A stretch of 64,000 bases of DNA from Falsihalocynthiibacter arcticus (GCF_000812665.2 NZ_CP014327.1:3191501-3255500); one strand, 5' to 3'. Shown: positions 47,752-56,819, numbered from the stretch's first letter. The notes: generated by a model not told the origin, from the sequence alone. Numbers and translations are program-made.

Positions 47752-48867
47752 GTGACAGCCCTTTTTCTCTATGGTTCCCTGCGGTACGATCCGCTTCTTG
47801 AAGTCGTGTTAGGCAATGAGGCACTGCCTGAAAACCACCCCGCTTCCTTGCAAGATCATTGTGTATATTGGGCCAAAGACGCGGGTTATCCATGCTTATT
47901 ACCTGCTGCGGGCCTCACAGCCCAAGGCGTGGTCCTGCCTAACCCTACGGAGCAGATGCAAGCGCGGATGGACTTCTACGAGGCCTGTTTTGACTATGAG
48001 GTGCACCGCGTGACGCTCACTGATGGGCAGGAAGCGCTTATTTATTTACCCCCACAAGTGATTGAAGCCGGTCCGCAGTGGTCGCTTGCCGATTGGCAAA
48101 CGGTTTGGGGGCCGATTTCGGTTGAGGCCGCGCGCGAAGTCATGGCGGCATTTGGCCGCGAAGACCCCAAGGAGGTTGGCAAGCGTTTTGGCGTCATCCG
48201 TGCCCGCGCCGCCTCCAAATTGCGCGCACAATCTGCGCCGTCAACAAACCGCTTTTCCACAACAGACGTAACGATCATCGCGCAGAATCGCGCCTATGAT
48301 CATTTTTTCGCAATGGACGACGTGCGTCTGACCCATCGCCGCTTTGATGGCGACGTCAGCCCTGAAATCGAACGCGCCATCTTTGTTATGGTCGATTCCG
48401 TCACTGTTTTGCCTTATGATCCCGTGTTGGATCGCGTTCTTTTAATTGAGCAATTTCGCGTTGGGCCGTTAATCCGCGGTGACACGTCGCCGTGGAGTGT
48501 TGAGCCAATAGCAGGGCGCGTTGATGCCGGAGAAACCCCTGAAATGGCGGCCCATCGAGAAAGCTTGGAGGAGGCGGGCCTGACCGCGCTTGAGCTTGAG
48601 CTCATTGGGGAATATTACCCATCCCCCGGAGCGATTACCGAGTATTTATACAGCTATATCGGCATCACGGATCTCTCGAAGGTTACGGCAGGTTTGGGCG
48701 GTGTCGCGGCGGAGGGCGAGGATATACAGCGCCACATTCTGAGCTTTGACGCCTTCATGGAACGGGTCACAAGCGGGGCAGGCGCCAACGGTCCGCTGCT
48801 CCTCTCAGCCTACTGGTTGGCGCAAAATCGCGACCGTTTGCGCGCTCAAGCGGTTGGCGGCGCTTGA
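47752..48867 (+). CDS. trgB: TrgB: gamma-glutamylcyclotransferase-like and NUDIX fusion
   Basis: 371 residues from GTG 47752 (TAGGA upstream). The N-terminal part TALFLYGSLRYDPLLEVVLG is the AIG2/GGCT fold. The C-terminal part is an ADP-ribose-type NUDIX hydrolase with the full box GRVDAGETPEMAAHRESLEE plus AGL, and EYYPSPGAITEYLYSYIG downstream. Follows trgA by 43 bases and precedes cysK. The longer frame back to 47653 overlaps trgA and is rejected. Confidence 0.92.
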   Translation: MTALFLYGSLRYDPLLEVVLGNEALPENHPASLQDHCVYWAKDAGYPCLLPAAGLTAQGVVLPNPTEQMQARMDFYEACFDYEVHRVTLTDGQEALIYLPPQVIEAGPQWSLADWQTVWGPISVEAAREVMAAFGREDPKEVGKRFGVIRARAASKLRAQSAPSTNRFSTTDVTIIAQNRAYDHFFAMDDVRLTHRRFDGDVSPEIERAIFVMVDSVTVLPYDPVLDRVLLIEQFRVGPLIRGDTSPWSVEPIAGRVDAGETPEMAAHRESLEEAGLTALELELIGEYYPSPGAITEYLYSYIGITDLSKVTAGLGGVAAEGEDIQRHILSFDAFMERVTSGAGANGPLLLSAYWLAQNRDRLRAQAVGGA

Positions 48868-48921
48868 GTTCCCGTACAGAGCATCCTAAACAAGAGAGCA
48901 ACTCAATATAAAGGGCTCGAA

Positions 48922-49959
48922 ATGCGCGTTTGCAAAGATTTGCCAGACCTAATCGGCAACACTCCTCTGATCCGACTGAACGCTGCTTCTGAGGCGACCG
49001 GATGCGAAATTTTGGGCAAGGCGGAATTCCTTAACCCGGGGCAGTCCGTTAAGGACCGTGCGGCACTCTATATCATCCGCGATGCGATCGCCTCGGGGGC
49101 GCTAAAACCAGGTGGCACAATCGTTGAAGGCACCGCTGGTAATACCGGTATTGGCCTCGCCCTCGTTGGATCTTCGATGGGTTTTAAAACGGTAATCGTC
49201 ATCCCCGAGACCCAGAGCCAAGAGAAGAAAGACATGATCCGTCTTGCGGGCGCTGAATTGGTGCAGGTTCCGGCCGCCCCGTATAAAAACCCGAACAATT
49301 ATGTGCGCTATTCCAAACGCTTGGCGGAAAAACTTGCCAAAACCGAACCCAATGGCGCGATCTGGGCAAACCAGTTTGATAACGTCGCAAATCGGCAAGC
49401 CCATCTAGAAACCACTGCCCCCGAAATCTGGGAGCAGTTGGATGGTAAAATCGACGGGTTTATCTGCGCTGTTGGCTCCGGCGGTACCTTGGCAGGGGTT
49501 GCAATGGGGCTGCGCGCCAAAAACGCGGATGTCAAAATCGGTTTGGCCGATCCCCAAGGCGCAGCTCTTTACAATTTTTACACCAATGGCGAACTAAAAT
49601 CCGAGGGCGACTCGATTACCGAAGGCATCGGGCAGGGGCGCATTACCGCCAATTTGGAGGGCCTCAAAGTTGATTATGCCTACGAAATTCCGGATTCCGA
49701 AGCGCTGCCCTATGTGTTTGACCTTCTACGCGACGAAGGCCTGTGTTTGGGCGGGTCCAGCGGCATCAATATCGCGGGGGCCGTGCGCCTTGCGCGTGAA
49801 ATGGGCCCGGGCCATACCATTGTGACCATTCTTTGTGACTATGGAACACGATACCAAAGCAAACTGTTCAATCCCAGTTTCCTAAAAGAAAAAGGCTTGC
49901 CTTACCCAGAATGGCTTGCGGCCTCGCCGCGCTCCATCCCCGGTGTTTTTGAGGATTGA
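48922..49959 (+). CDS. cysK: Cysteine synthase A
   Basis: Makes cysteine from O-acetylserine and sulfide with PLP. The product has 345 residues. The PLP lysine is in NPGQSVKDRAALYIIRDA, the phosphate loop in EGTAGNTGIGLALVG, and the C-terminal Ser/Gly loop in LCLGGSSGINIAGAVRLA. Slightly long at the C-terminus compared with classic CysK. Third gene of the trgA-trgB-cysK locus. Confidence 0.96.
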   Translation: MRVCKDLPDLIGNTPLIRLNAASEATGCEILGKAEFLNPGQSVKDRAALYIIRDAIASGALKPGGTIVEGTAGNTGIGLALVGSSMGFKTVIVIPETQSQEKKDMIRLAGAELVQVPAAPYKNPNNYVRYSKRLAEKLAKTEPNGAIWANQFDNVANRQAHLETTAPEIWEQLDGKIDGFICAVGSGGTLAGVAMGLRAKNADVKIGLADPQGAALYNFYTNGELKSEGDSITEGIGQGRITANLEGLKVDYAYEIPDSEALPYVFDLLRDEGLCLGGSSGINIAGAVRLAREMGPGHTIVTILCDYGTRYQSKLFNPSFLKEKGLPYPEWLAASPRSIPGVFED

Positions 49960-49963
49960 TTAG

Positions 49964-52510
49964 ATGCAAGTATTGAGTCGCTGCGGCGGGGTGTTTCGCT
50001 GGATTTTTAGCGCGGTTGCGGTTTGCGGCGCGCTTGGGGCGCAAACATCCCCCGCAGTAGCGCAATCTTCCAACGACGCTTCGGCCGCAACAATTCCGAT
50101 CCCCAGACCTGTCAGAAAATCGGAAACCGCGCCTGAAAAAACGTCGCCTGCCGAAGAGGCGGGCGACGATGGTTCCTTTGAGATTTTGCGCACGTTGCGT
50201 TCGACCGTTTTGGAGAACGGGAAAACCTACGGCGATTGGGAGACGTTTTCAAAGCGGGCCCAAAAGGAAGTTGTGAACGCAACCGAGACTACGGAAAACC
50301 TTGAGTCTCTGCGTAAAAAAATTGTTGTTTGGAGAGATTTATTTCTTGGCAAAGAAGACCTTAATTCCGGTCAAATTTCAACGCTCGACGGCCAGATCGA
50401 GGCGCTGTCCCCCACGTTACCCTCAGGGTCCAATGGGACCGAAGAAGAAACCGCAGAAATTGTAAAATTTAAACTGAAGGGCCTCGAAAAGGAACGTGCG
50501 GTCCTGCGAGTACCTTCTCTTGCGGCGGCCGAAGCGTTTGCTTTGGCCACAGGGCTAATTCGCGAGATCGACCGTATCATAAATGCGCGTAAACGCTCGG
50601 AATTCCTAGTGTCTACCCCCTCGCCAATTCTTCCACAGTATTGGGCGCAGACCATTGAATATCTTTATGATTTCTATAGCATTATCCCGGCAGAAACGCG
50701 GGTAGAATGGCATAAAAAGGATCGCAACCAGAACCTCCTGACAAATGCCCCACGGATTCTGCTGTTTCTCCTAATGGCCTTGGTGATGTTTCTGCGCTGG
50801 GGAACTTGGATGTCAAAAGCGCAAGACCGCGCGGCGCAACAAACGAGTGAACCCTTGCGCCGGTTTTCCTCAGTTGCCTTGTCTGCACTCACGAATTTAG
50901 CCCCGATTTTCGGAATTTTGCTAATCCTTAAAGTGCTTGTTCTCTTGGGTCTATTCGGATCGCACGGGTTGGCTTTGGTTTCGGGGCTCGGGCAACTGGC
51001 CTTGATGTTTGTTGTTGGGCGCTGGCTGGGACAAAAGGTGTTTCCGCGGGAAAACGTTGGCAACGAAATTTTTCACCTGACGGCGGCTCAACGTGCCGAA
51101 GCGCGGTTTTATACAAACATCTTGAGTGTTATTCTGGGACTATCCTCGTTGGGTATCCTAATGTTTGGCATTTCTACTCCAGAAAAGGGCGTCGAGGCCG
51201 TTTTGGTCTATCCGCTCATTCTTGGCTCTGGATTAGTGAGTTTTCGACTCGTTCAATTGTTCCGCAAGGGCGTCCTTGATGAACTCGAAAATAGCGATGG
51301 AACAACAAACCCAACTTTCCGCAATCAGGTCATCGCCTTTATAAGCCGTTTGGTGATGATACCAGCTATTTTGGGGCCAATTCTTGCCACGCTTGGATAC
51401 TACAATGCAGGGGTGATGGTGACGTCGCCTTTGATCCCGTCGTTGGCCCTTTTAGCCGTTATTCTTATCCTCCATCAGGTTTCTAATCAGGTTTATGATT
51501 TGATTGCATGGCGATTTGGCGCATCACAGGAATCGATCATTCCTGTCCTCGTCGGCTTTGTTTTGGCGATTGGGTCCATCCCTCTTTTTGCAATTATTGC
51601 GGGGGTACGTCCGGCCCAAATCTTTGACTATTGGAACCTTTTCTTAAACGGCTTTACCTTCGGAACAACACGAGTTTCCCCCTCGAGCCTGCTGTTGTTT
51701 TTGTTTGCGTTTGGCGCGGTCTTTACAATTACGCGGCTTCTTCAAGGGGCATTGCGCAGTACACTCTTGCCAAAAACCACGCTCGACATTGGGGGGCAAA
51801 ATGCCATCGTGTCTGGCCTTGGATATGTTGGGATCTTCCTTGCGGGGCTCGCGGCAATTATGGTGGCAGGGATTGATCTTAGCTCCTTGGCGATTGTCGC
51901 TGGGGCCTTGTCGGTCGGTATTGGTTTTGGCCTTCAAAACATCGTTTCCAACTTTGTATCGGGCATAATTCTACTGGCAGAAAGACCTATATCCGAGGGC
52001 GACTGGATTGAAACCAGTGACGGCCAAATGGGGTATGTCCGCGATATTTCGGTACGCTCAACTCGGATCGAAACCTTTGACAGAACGGATGTTATCATTC
52101 CCAACGGTGATCTCGTTTCCGGCGTGGTAACGAACTGGACGCGCGGCAATTCGATTGGTCGGCTTATTTTGCCTATAGGCGTCGCCTATGACTCGGATTC
52201 AAATCAAGTCGCGGATCTCCTACTCGAAGTCGCCAATGGCCACCCAATGGTCTTGGCAACCCCCGAACCCAAGGCCCTGTTTCGCGGGTTTGGCGCGTCA
52301 AGTTTGGATTTTGAGTTGCGGCTCATTTTGCGGGACATTAATTGGAAACTAAATGTTCAAAGCGACCTAAATCATGAAATTTTGCGACGTTTCAATGAAG
52401 CGGGCATTTCCATCCCATTCCCACAATCGGACCTTTGGTTGCGCAACCCCGAGGACTTAAAAGGGTTTGGCCCACCCCCTGCAAAACCGTTAGAAGAGCC
52501 TTCCATATGA
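49964..52510 (+). CDS. DUF3772 mechanosensitive channel (large MscS family)
   Basis: 848 residues: signal peptide (cut near AVAQS), a periplasmic DUF3772 region to about residue 240, about ten membrane helices, then the MscS pore and beta domain: LSSLAIVAGALSVGIGFGLQ, NIVSNFVSGIILLAERPISE, GDWIETSDGQMGYVRDISVR, and DVIIPNGDLVSGVVTNW. It should protect against hypo-osmotic shock. Starts 4 bases after cysK and overlaps alaX by 4, so it is part of the same transcript. Confidence 0.93.
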   Translation: MQVLSRCGGVFRWIFSAVAVCGALGAQTSPAVAQSSNDASAATIPIPRPVRKSETAPEKTSPAEEAGDDGSFEILRTLRSTVLENGKTYGDWETFSKRAQKEVVNATETTENLESLRKKIVVWRDLFLGKEDLNSGQISTLDGQIEALSPTLPSGSNGTEEETAEIVKFKLKGLEKERAVLRVPSLAAAEAFALATGLIREIDRIINARKRSEFLVSTPSPILPQYWAQTIEYLYDFYSIIPAETRVEWHKKDRNQNLLTNAPRILLFLLMALVMFLRWGTWMSKAQDRAAQQTSEPLRRFSSVALSALTNLAPIFGILLILKVLVLLGLFGSHGLALVSGLGQLALMFVVGRWLGQKVFPRENVGNEIFHLTAAQRAEARFYTNILSVILGLSSLGILMFGISTPEKGVEAVLVYPLILGSGLVSFRLVQLFRKGVLDELENSDGTTNPTFRNQVIAFISRLVMIPAILGPILATLGYYNAGVMVTSPLIPSLALLAVILILHQVSNQVYDLIAWRFGASQESIIPVLVGFVLAIGSIPLFAIIAGVRPAQIFDYWNLFLNGFTFGTTRVSPSSLLLFLFAFGAVFTITRLLQGALRSTLLPKTTLDIGGQNAIVSGLGYVGIFLAGLAAIMVAGIDLSSLAIVAGALSVGIGFGLQNIVSNFVSGIILLAERPISEGDWIETSDGQMGYVRDISVRSTRIETFDRTDVIIPNGDLVSGVVTNWTRGNSIGRLILPIGVAYDSDSNQVADLLLEVANGHPMVLATPEPKALFRGFGASSLDFELRLILRDINWKLNVQSDLNHEILRRFNEAGISIPFPQSDLWLRNPEDLKGFGPPPAKPLEEPSI

Positions 52511-53228
52511 GTGTAAAACTGTTCCATCAAGACCCGTATCTGCGCGATGCCCCTGCCACGGTTATGGCCCATACTCCCGAAGGCGGAGTGGTTTTGGATG
52601 GCTCGATTTTTTATCCAACCGGTGGGGGCAACCCGGCGATAGCGGGAAGCTCATATGGGCGCCATCCGAGACCCTTGAGGTGGCGACAACCATCAAGGGG
52701 CAGGGCGAGCAGATCATCCTCCTTCCCGCCACTCCAGCGCCACTTCCACCCATTGGGACCGCGGTAATACAGCAGCTAGATTGGGAACGTCGTCACCGTC
52801 ACATGCGGATTCACACAGCGCTTCATATCCTGTCGGTGGTGATCCCTTTGCCGGTGACCGGAGGCTCAATCGGGTCTGAAAAAGGGCGTCTCGACTTTGA
52901 TATGCCCTATCCGCTGGAAAATCGCGAGGCGCTTGAGGAGGGGATAAATGCGCTCATTGATCGCGATCTCCCCATTACCGAAACGTGGATTACGGATGCT
53001 GAACTCGACGCGAACCCCGGTCTGGTTAAGACGCTCCGCGTTCAACCGCCCCGAGGTTCAGGACGCATCCGGCTCATCGCAATAGGCGAGGGACGCGAAA
53101 TGATTGATTTGCAGCCCTGTGGCGGTACACATGTGGCACGCACAGGCGAAATTGGCCTGATTCATTTCGGGAAAGTCGAGAAAAAAGGCGCAACCAATCG
53201 ACGGGTCAACATTCTACTAGATGTCTAG
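52507..53228 (+). pseudogene. Alanyl-tRNA editing protein AlaX, frameshifted by one base
   Basis: Hydrolyses Ser- or Gly-tRNA(Ala). The start SVKLFHQDPYLRDAPATVMA and GSIFYPTGGG are in one frame; after a G5 run (52624-52628) the protein continues one frame over as QPGDSGKLIWAPSETLEVAT to the end. Zinc ligands are present: HTALHIL and CGGTH. Length is 2 modulo 3, and one more G restores GGGQPGDSG, the family's signature, and a 240-residue protein. Otherwise intact, so a base-calling loss is quite possible. Confidence 0.88.
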
Positions 53229-53367
53229 ATTTCGCATGATTTTTAAGGCTAAATGCCAAATGCAATTGCTCCAGGAATTAAAGTCTGAGACACAGATTCA
53301 AGTTTTAGTGCTAAATCCACTGTTTGCCCTTGCGCCCCTTCAAACCCCACACTAAAACCCGCCCAAC

Positions 53368-53457
53368 GGACAGGTGGCCGAGTGGTCGAAGGCGCACGCC
53401 TGGAAAGTGTGTAGGCGGGTGACCGTCTCCAGGGTTCGAATCCCTGTCTGTCCGCCA
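53368..53457 (+). tRNA. tRNA-Ser (anticodon GGA)
   Basis: 90 bases including an encoded CCA. Acceptor GGACAGG pairs with TCTGTCC, the anticodon loop is CTGGAAA, there is a long variable arm typical of serine tRNAs, and the T-arm is CAGGGTTCGAATCCCTG. An IS110 fragment and the second accessory stretch begin right after it. Confidence 0.97.
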
Positions 53458-53533
53458 CTACCTTTTGTGTAGAAATAATTTATCAAACAAAATCAGTGAC
53501 TTGTAGCCAATATCGCTATTTAGTGTTTGCGCA

Positions 53534-53569
53534 ATGTAGGCCAAAATGTAGGCCAAATTGTAGGCCAAA
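53534..53569. repeat. Three tandem 12-bp units
   Basis: ATGTAGGCCAAA, ATGTAGGCCAAA, TTGTAGGCCAAA in a row, inside the IS110 fragment. On the minus strand it reads LAY repeated, an expansion of the single YLAY of the transposase. Confidence 0.9.
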
Positions 53570-53749
53570 TATTGATCGCCTTTTTGGCCACATCCGCACA
53601 CGGAATCGTCGCCGACTTGGTAGGGCACTAATCGCGCGGCAATGTGTGCTGTTAGTAGGGGCACGCGCGCCAAGACCGACAAGATTACTGTCCACAATGC
53701 AAAGCGCACAGGATCGCAACGACACATCTAATCCAACATAATATTCCAT
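53534..53749 (-). mobile_element. 5' fragment of an IS110-family transposase
   Basis: From ATG 53747-53749 (AGGGAGATAGGTG upstream) the frame reads MEYYVGLDVSLRSCALCIVD, the typical opening of IS110 transposases with the first catalytic Asp. It then shifts frame; the next frame gives VLARVPLLTAHIAARL and a broken QYLAY. The catalytic middle and end are missing. It lies 76 bases after tRNA-Ser. Confidence 0.75.
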
Positions 53750-54348
53750 CACCTATCTCCCTTGTTCACAGCTATTCTGTGATCTTAGTAGGAGCTTGGC
53801 CTAAAAGCGAAAGGCTGCCCAATTAAACTTGCTCTCCGCCCTTAGTGTTTAATGACACGAACGGCCCTTAGCCGACATTAACAACTACGCACATCAATGT
53901 CTGCTTTACGGGAACAAAGCTGCAGTAGAAACGGATCGCTATTGGGCGACCGGCTGCTAATTGCAGTATTCTTTCCCAGCGATGTCACGCTTCATGAAGG
54001 TCAGAAGTCATCTGTCCGGGTTACGCTGTCGGGACATGAAGAGTAGCTCCTACCTTCAGTCCCAAAAGCTTTTTTTGACAAAGCCATTTCTACCCCATGG
54101 GCCACTTAGACGAGTCCCTTGCTTTACCTCTGCAGCTGAGGGGCAAGCACTCATATCTTGAGCCCAAATGACCGAATCGGAGGCATTCCGATTTTTGTAC
54201 AAACACACTGTTTCCAAAATTTTGCTTTGATATAAATCAAACTAATGCAACATTAGTAACTACGATGCTGAGTAGTGGCAGCACAAGTAACGAGTTGAAT
54301 TAGTACTAAGTTCGAGTTGAGTTTATTAAGTAGTGAGTTGTGACGAGT
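53750..54348. other. Non-coding stretch with degenerate dispersed words
   Basis: No gene. Contains TTAGCCGACATT and AATGTCTGCTTTA around 53870-53915, a type of degenerate word seen again between 58 and 61.5 kb. Near 54286-54360 the word AACGAGTTGA or close variants occurs several times; AGTAACGAGTTGA recurs exactly at 58349. Confidence 0.4.
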
Positions 54349-54647
54349 ATGAATAGAATTAACGAGTTGAAGAGTTATGCTGTGTTCCTACCCAGAGACG
54401 GGGCCGCAAATGATCCCAAAAAGATTTGGTTTCCTAAGTCTTCGACAGCTGAAAAGATTTTGCCGCTAGAGACCAGAATTCAAGGGTGCCTAGCGACTTT
54501 GACTTTGTTGAAGTCATTACGAATGCCTGTGAGCCTCCCATGGTTCGAAACCCTTGTATTTATTGTTTTGATCTTGGGAACACGGACACAGCTCTAATAG
54601 GCAATCTATTTGTGTATTTAGGTAGTCCTTTTGTTTGTGTCTTTTGA
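54349..54647 (+). pseudogene. Small unknown protein, probably frameshifted by one base
   Basis: Starts MNRINELKSYAVFLPRDGAA, then NDPKKIWFPKSSTAEK. In the plain reading it ends at 54597. If one A is added to the A4 run at 54452-54455 it goes on DFAARDQNSRVPSDFDFVEV, NACEPPMVRNPCIYCFDLGN to VCVF and a TGA at 54645-54647, two bases before a strong terminator. That fit, and a length of 2 modulo 3, favour the shifted reading (99 residues). A programmed -1 shift is another option. No family recognised. Confidence 0.5.
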
Positions 54648-54648
54648 G

Positions 54649-54679
54649 ATAAAGTCGCCCCCAAAAGGGGCGACTTTAT
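54649..54679 (+). terminator. Rho-independent terminator
   Basis: 13-bp perfect inverted repeat ATAAAGTCGCCCC / GGGGCGACTTTAT with loop CAAAA. A-rich on one side and T-rich on the other, so it can work on both strands between the small gene and the convergent desaturase. Confidence 0.88.
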
Positions 54680-54769
54680 TATGACGGGAAGACATGCTTC
54701 GTAATCTCACCAAGCGGAAAAATCCTCTCGCGCCATAGAACAGAAAAACCATCAGTACTCCTATTGTGC

Positions 54770-55687
54770 CTAGGATGCGTCGGCTGCCAGTTGAATTATC
54801 GATCTGTGTGTTGGAAGCACCGCATGTTGTTGGCTCTGATAAGAAGCATCCTTGGAAAGCGCTACGTGGGCGGTTTCAAGATGTCGTGCTGGTACGTTTG
54901 GAAAAAGATGATGCACCAGGTGAAAGCAATCATTCCGCGGGAAAAACAATAACCGCACTGGAAGCGGAGCCAGAACATTGCGAGAAGCTTCTAGCTCGTC
55001 TTCTGCGCCTACAATTCCAGCGTGATCCAGACAGTCTGTCCAAAAATTCAATGTCGGAAAGATGTAAAACATTGGTAGCAAGACAAAGAATGCCGACGTA
55101 GCAGGATAGAAGATCGAGAAGACAAAAATTGTTACCAATAGAGCCATTTTGATTCCAAAGAATAACCGGCCGTCACCGCCTGAAAGATTGACGCCAGAAT
55201 ACATTTTTAGATGGCGCCCTAGCAATGGGGTTATCATGTGCTGAAGAATTGTTTTTCTTGTCAGCGGCTTGTGCAGGCCAAATTTTTCAATCGGTCCCAT
55301 TTCGCGGTCATGGGCATAGTCACCGAGATGCGCATGGTGAGAAAGGTGGTCGTCTTTGTACTGCTGAAAACACCCTGACAGGAGCGAAGAACATAGTCTG
55401 CCAATAGCCACGTTGTCTTCACGGTGCTCTGAAAAGGATGAATGAGTGCATTCGTGAACAATGTTGTTTAGCCCACGTAGTCGCGTGCCAATAAACACCG
55501 AGGTCAGGACCATCAGAAAAACTGTTGCCACAGACAACGTGAATGACAAAAGATAATGCCCTAGGAATATACCAGCCAACACCTGTGCTAGATACACTCC
55601 AACGATTACCCATGAACCGAGGCGAGAATATTTAGTCATTCCGAAGAATTGGCGCGAAAATTGATGACGTAGTTGCTGCCCAGACAT
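54770..55687 (-). CDS. Membrane fatty acid desaturase family protein
   Basis: 305 residues from ATG 55685-55687 (AGGAG upstream). The three histidine boxes of the di-iron membrane family are present: HECTHSS, HLSHHAHLGD, and HLVHHLFPNVPARHLE. Several hydrophobic helices lie between (VIVGVYLAQVLAGIFLG, VATVFLMVLTSVFIG, ALLVTIFVFSIFYP). It could desaturate or hydroxylate a lipid or carotenoid; not determined. Divergent from a LysR gene, which may control it. AT-rich compared with the core. Confidence 0.85.
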   Translation of the reverse strand: MSGQQLRHQFSRQFFGMTKYSRLGSWVIVGVYLAQVLAGIFLGHYLLSFTLSVATVFLMVLTSVFIGTRLRGLNNIVHECTHSSFSEHREDNVAIGRLCSSLLSGCFQQYKDDHLSHHAHLGDYAHDREMGPIEKFGLHKPLTRKTILQHMITPLLGRHLKMYSGVNLSGGDGRLFFGIKMALLVTIFVFSIFYPATSAFFVLLPMFYIFPTLNFWTDCLDHAGIVGAEDELEASRNVLAPLPVRLLFFPRNDCFHLVHHLFPNVPARHLETAHVALSKDASYQSQQHAVLPTHRSIIQLAADAS

Positions 55688-55901
55688 ATGTGCTCCTAGT
55701 ACTGTTTGGAAACAATCATTACCGCTAAGTGCCATTGTTGAATAGCTTTTTTTGGCACGAGGTTCCGATCACTGCTCAAAAACAATCAGAGTTGCTAATA
55801 AATAGCTTGGAGAATCAGGGCAGAAATCAACATTTAGATTGATTTTCTTAACGACATACTAACATCATATTAGGAACTCTAATGGAAAAAGTTGTTCAGA
55901 C

Positions 55902-56819
55902 ATGCAATATGATTATGATTCATTGCTTGCTTTAGATGCAGTTGCACGAGAAGGCGGCTTTGATGCAGCTGCAAAAGCGCTTGAAGTGACACAATCTGCG
56001 GTCAGCCAGAGAATCAAACAGCTTGAGGATAGGGTCGGGTCAGTTCTGATTGTCCGCGGTCGCCCGTGTGTTCCAACAGCAATCGGGATGCAATTGTGCC
56101 AGCATTTTGAACAGGTCACTCTGTTGCAACACGAACTCGCTGATCGGATGGACAAACTGATAGATAGGGAGGGCACAAATGCTGCGACAATCCGGATTGC
56201 CGTAAACAATGACAGTCTCGCAACTTGGTTTCCATATGTGATGAAACGCGCCGTAAACGACCTTAACGTGCAAATTGAGATCACCCCAGACGATCAGGAG
56301 CACACAGAAAAGATCCTGAAATCTGGCGACGCACTCGCGGTTATCACAGACGTCGAAAAGCCTGTGCAAGGATGTCGTCGGATATCGCTTGGGGCAATGG
56401 AATATATAGCTGTGGCTTCGGCTGAATTTTATGATGCAAATTTTAAAAAAGGGGTAACGCTCGACACGATTGAAAACACCGCATGTCTAACGTTCAATCG
56501 AAAGGATTCAATACAGGATCAGTGGATGAAGCAGTGTTTTGGCATATCTGTAAAAACGTTAACCCATATGGTGCCTTCATATGAAGGATATGTCGCATGT
56601 TGCCTGAATGGTACCGGTTGGGGTCTGGTGCCGGGGATCGCTGGATTGCCCTATTTGGAAAGTGGTGAGCTTATAGAACTGGTTTCCAATGAACGAATTC
56701 AGATTTCCCTACATTGGCAATCTAGTACGCAGTCGAGCGAAATATTACGGCGGCTCGGAGAAATTGTGAAAGAAGAGGCGCTAATTCACTTAATGCCAGA
56801 TAGCTTTCGGACCATGTAA
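55902..56819 (+). CDS. LysR-type regulator, ArgP-like
   Basis: 305 residues. The N-terminal winged helix-turn-helix YDSLLALDAVAREGGFDAAA, KALEVTQSAVSQRIKQLEDR, and PTAIGMQLCQHFEQVTLLQH is very close to the ArgP/LysG group, normally linked to lysine or arginine export. The effector domain follows, with WFPYVMKRAVNDLNVQIEI. No LysE gene is here; instead it is divergent from the desaturase with a 214-base gap, so it may have taken on a new target. Confidence 0.86.
   Translation: MQYDYDSLLALDAVAREGGFDAAAKALEVTQSAVSQRIKQLEDRVGSVLIVRGRPCVPTAIGMQLCQHFEQVTLLQHELADRMDKLIDREGTNAATIRIAVNNDSLATWFPYVMKRAVNDLNVQIEITPDDQEHTEKILKSGDALAVITDVEKPVQGCRRISLGAMEYIAVASAEFYDANFKKGVTLDTIENTACLTFNRKDSIQDQWMKQCFGISVKTLTHMVPSYEGYVACCLNGTGWGLVPGIAGLPYLESGELIELVSNERIQISLHWQSSTQSSEILRRLGEIVKEEALIHLMPDSFRTM

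Noticed and set aside
53458-53727. 89-codon minus-strand frame as an independent gene
   Set aside because: It is the shifted frame of the IS110 fragment plus tandem units; its end touches the tRNA 3' end.
54530-54560. Copy of the tRNA-Ser T-arm as an att site
   Set aside because: GGTTCGAAACCC resembles a T-arm, but the flanking bases do not match tRNA-Ser, so chance is likely.
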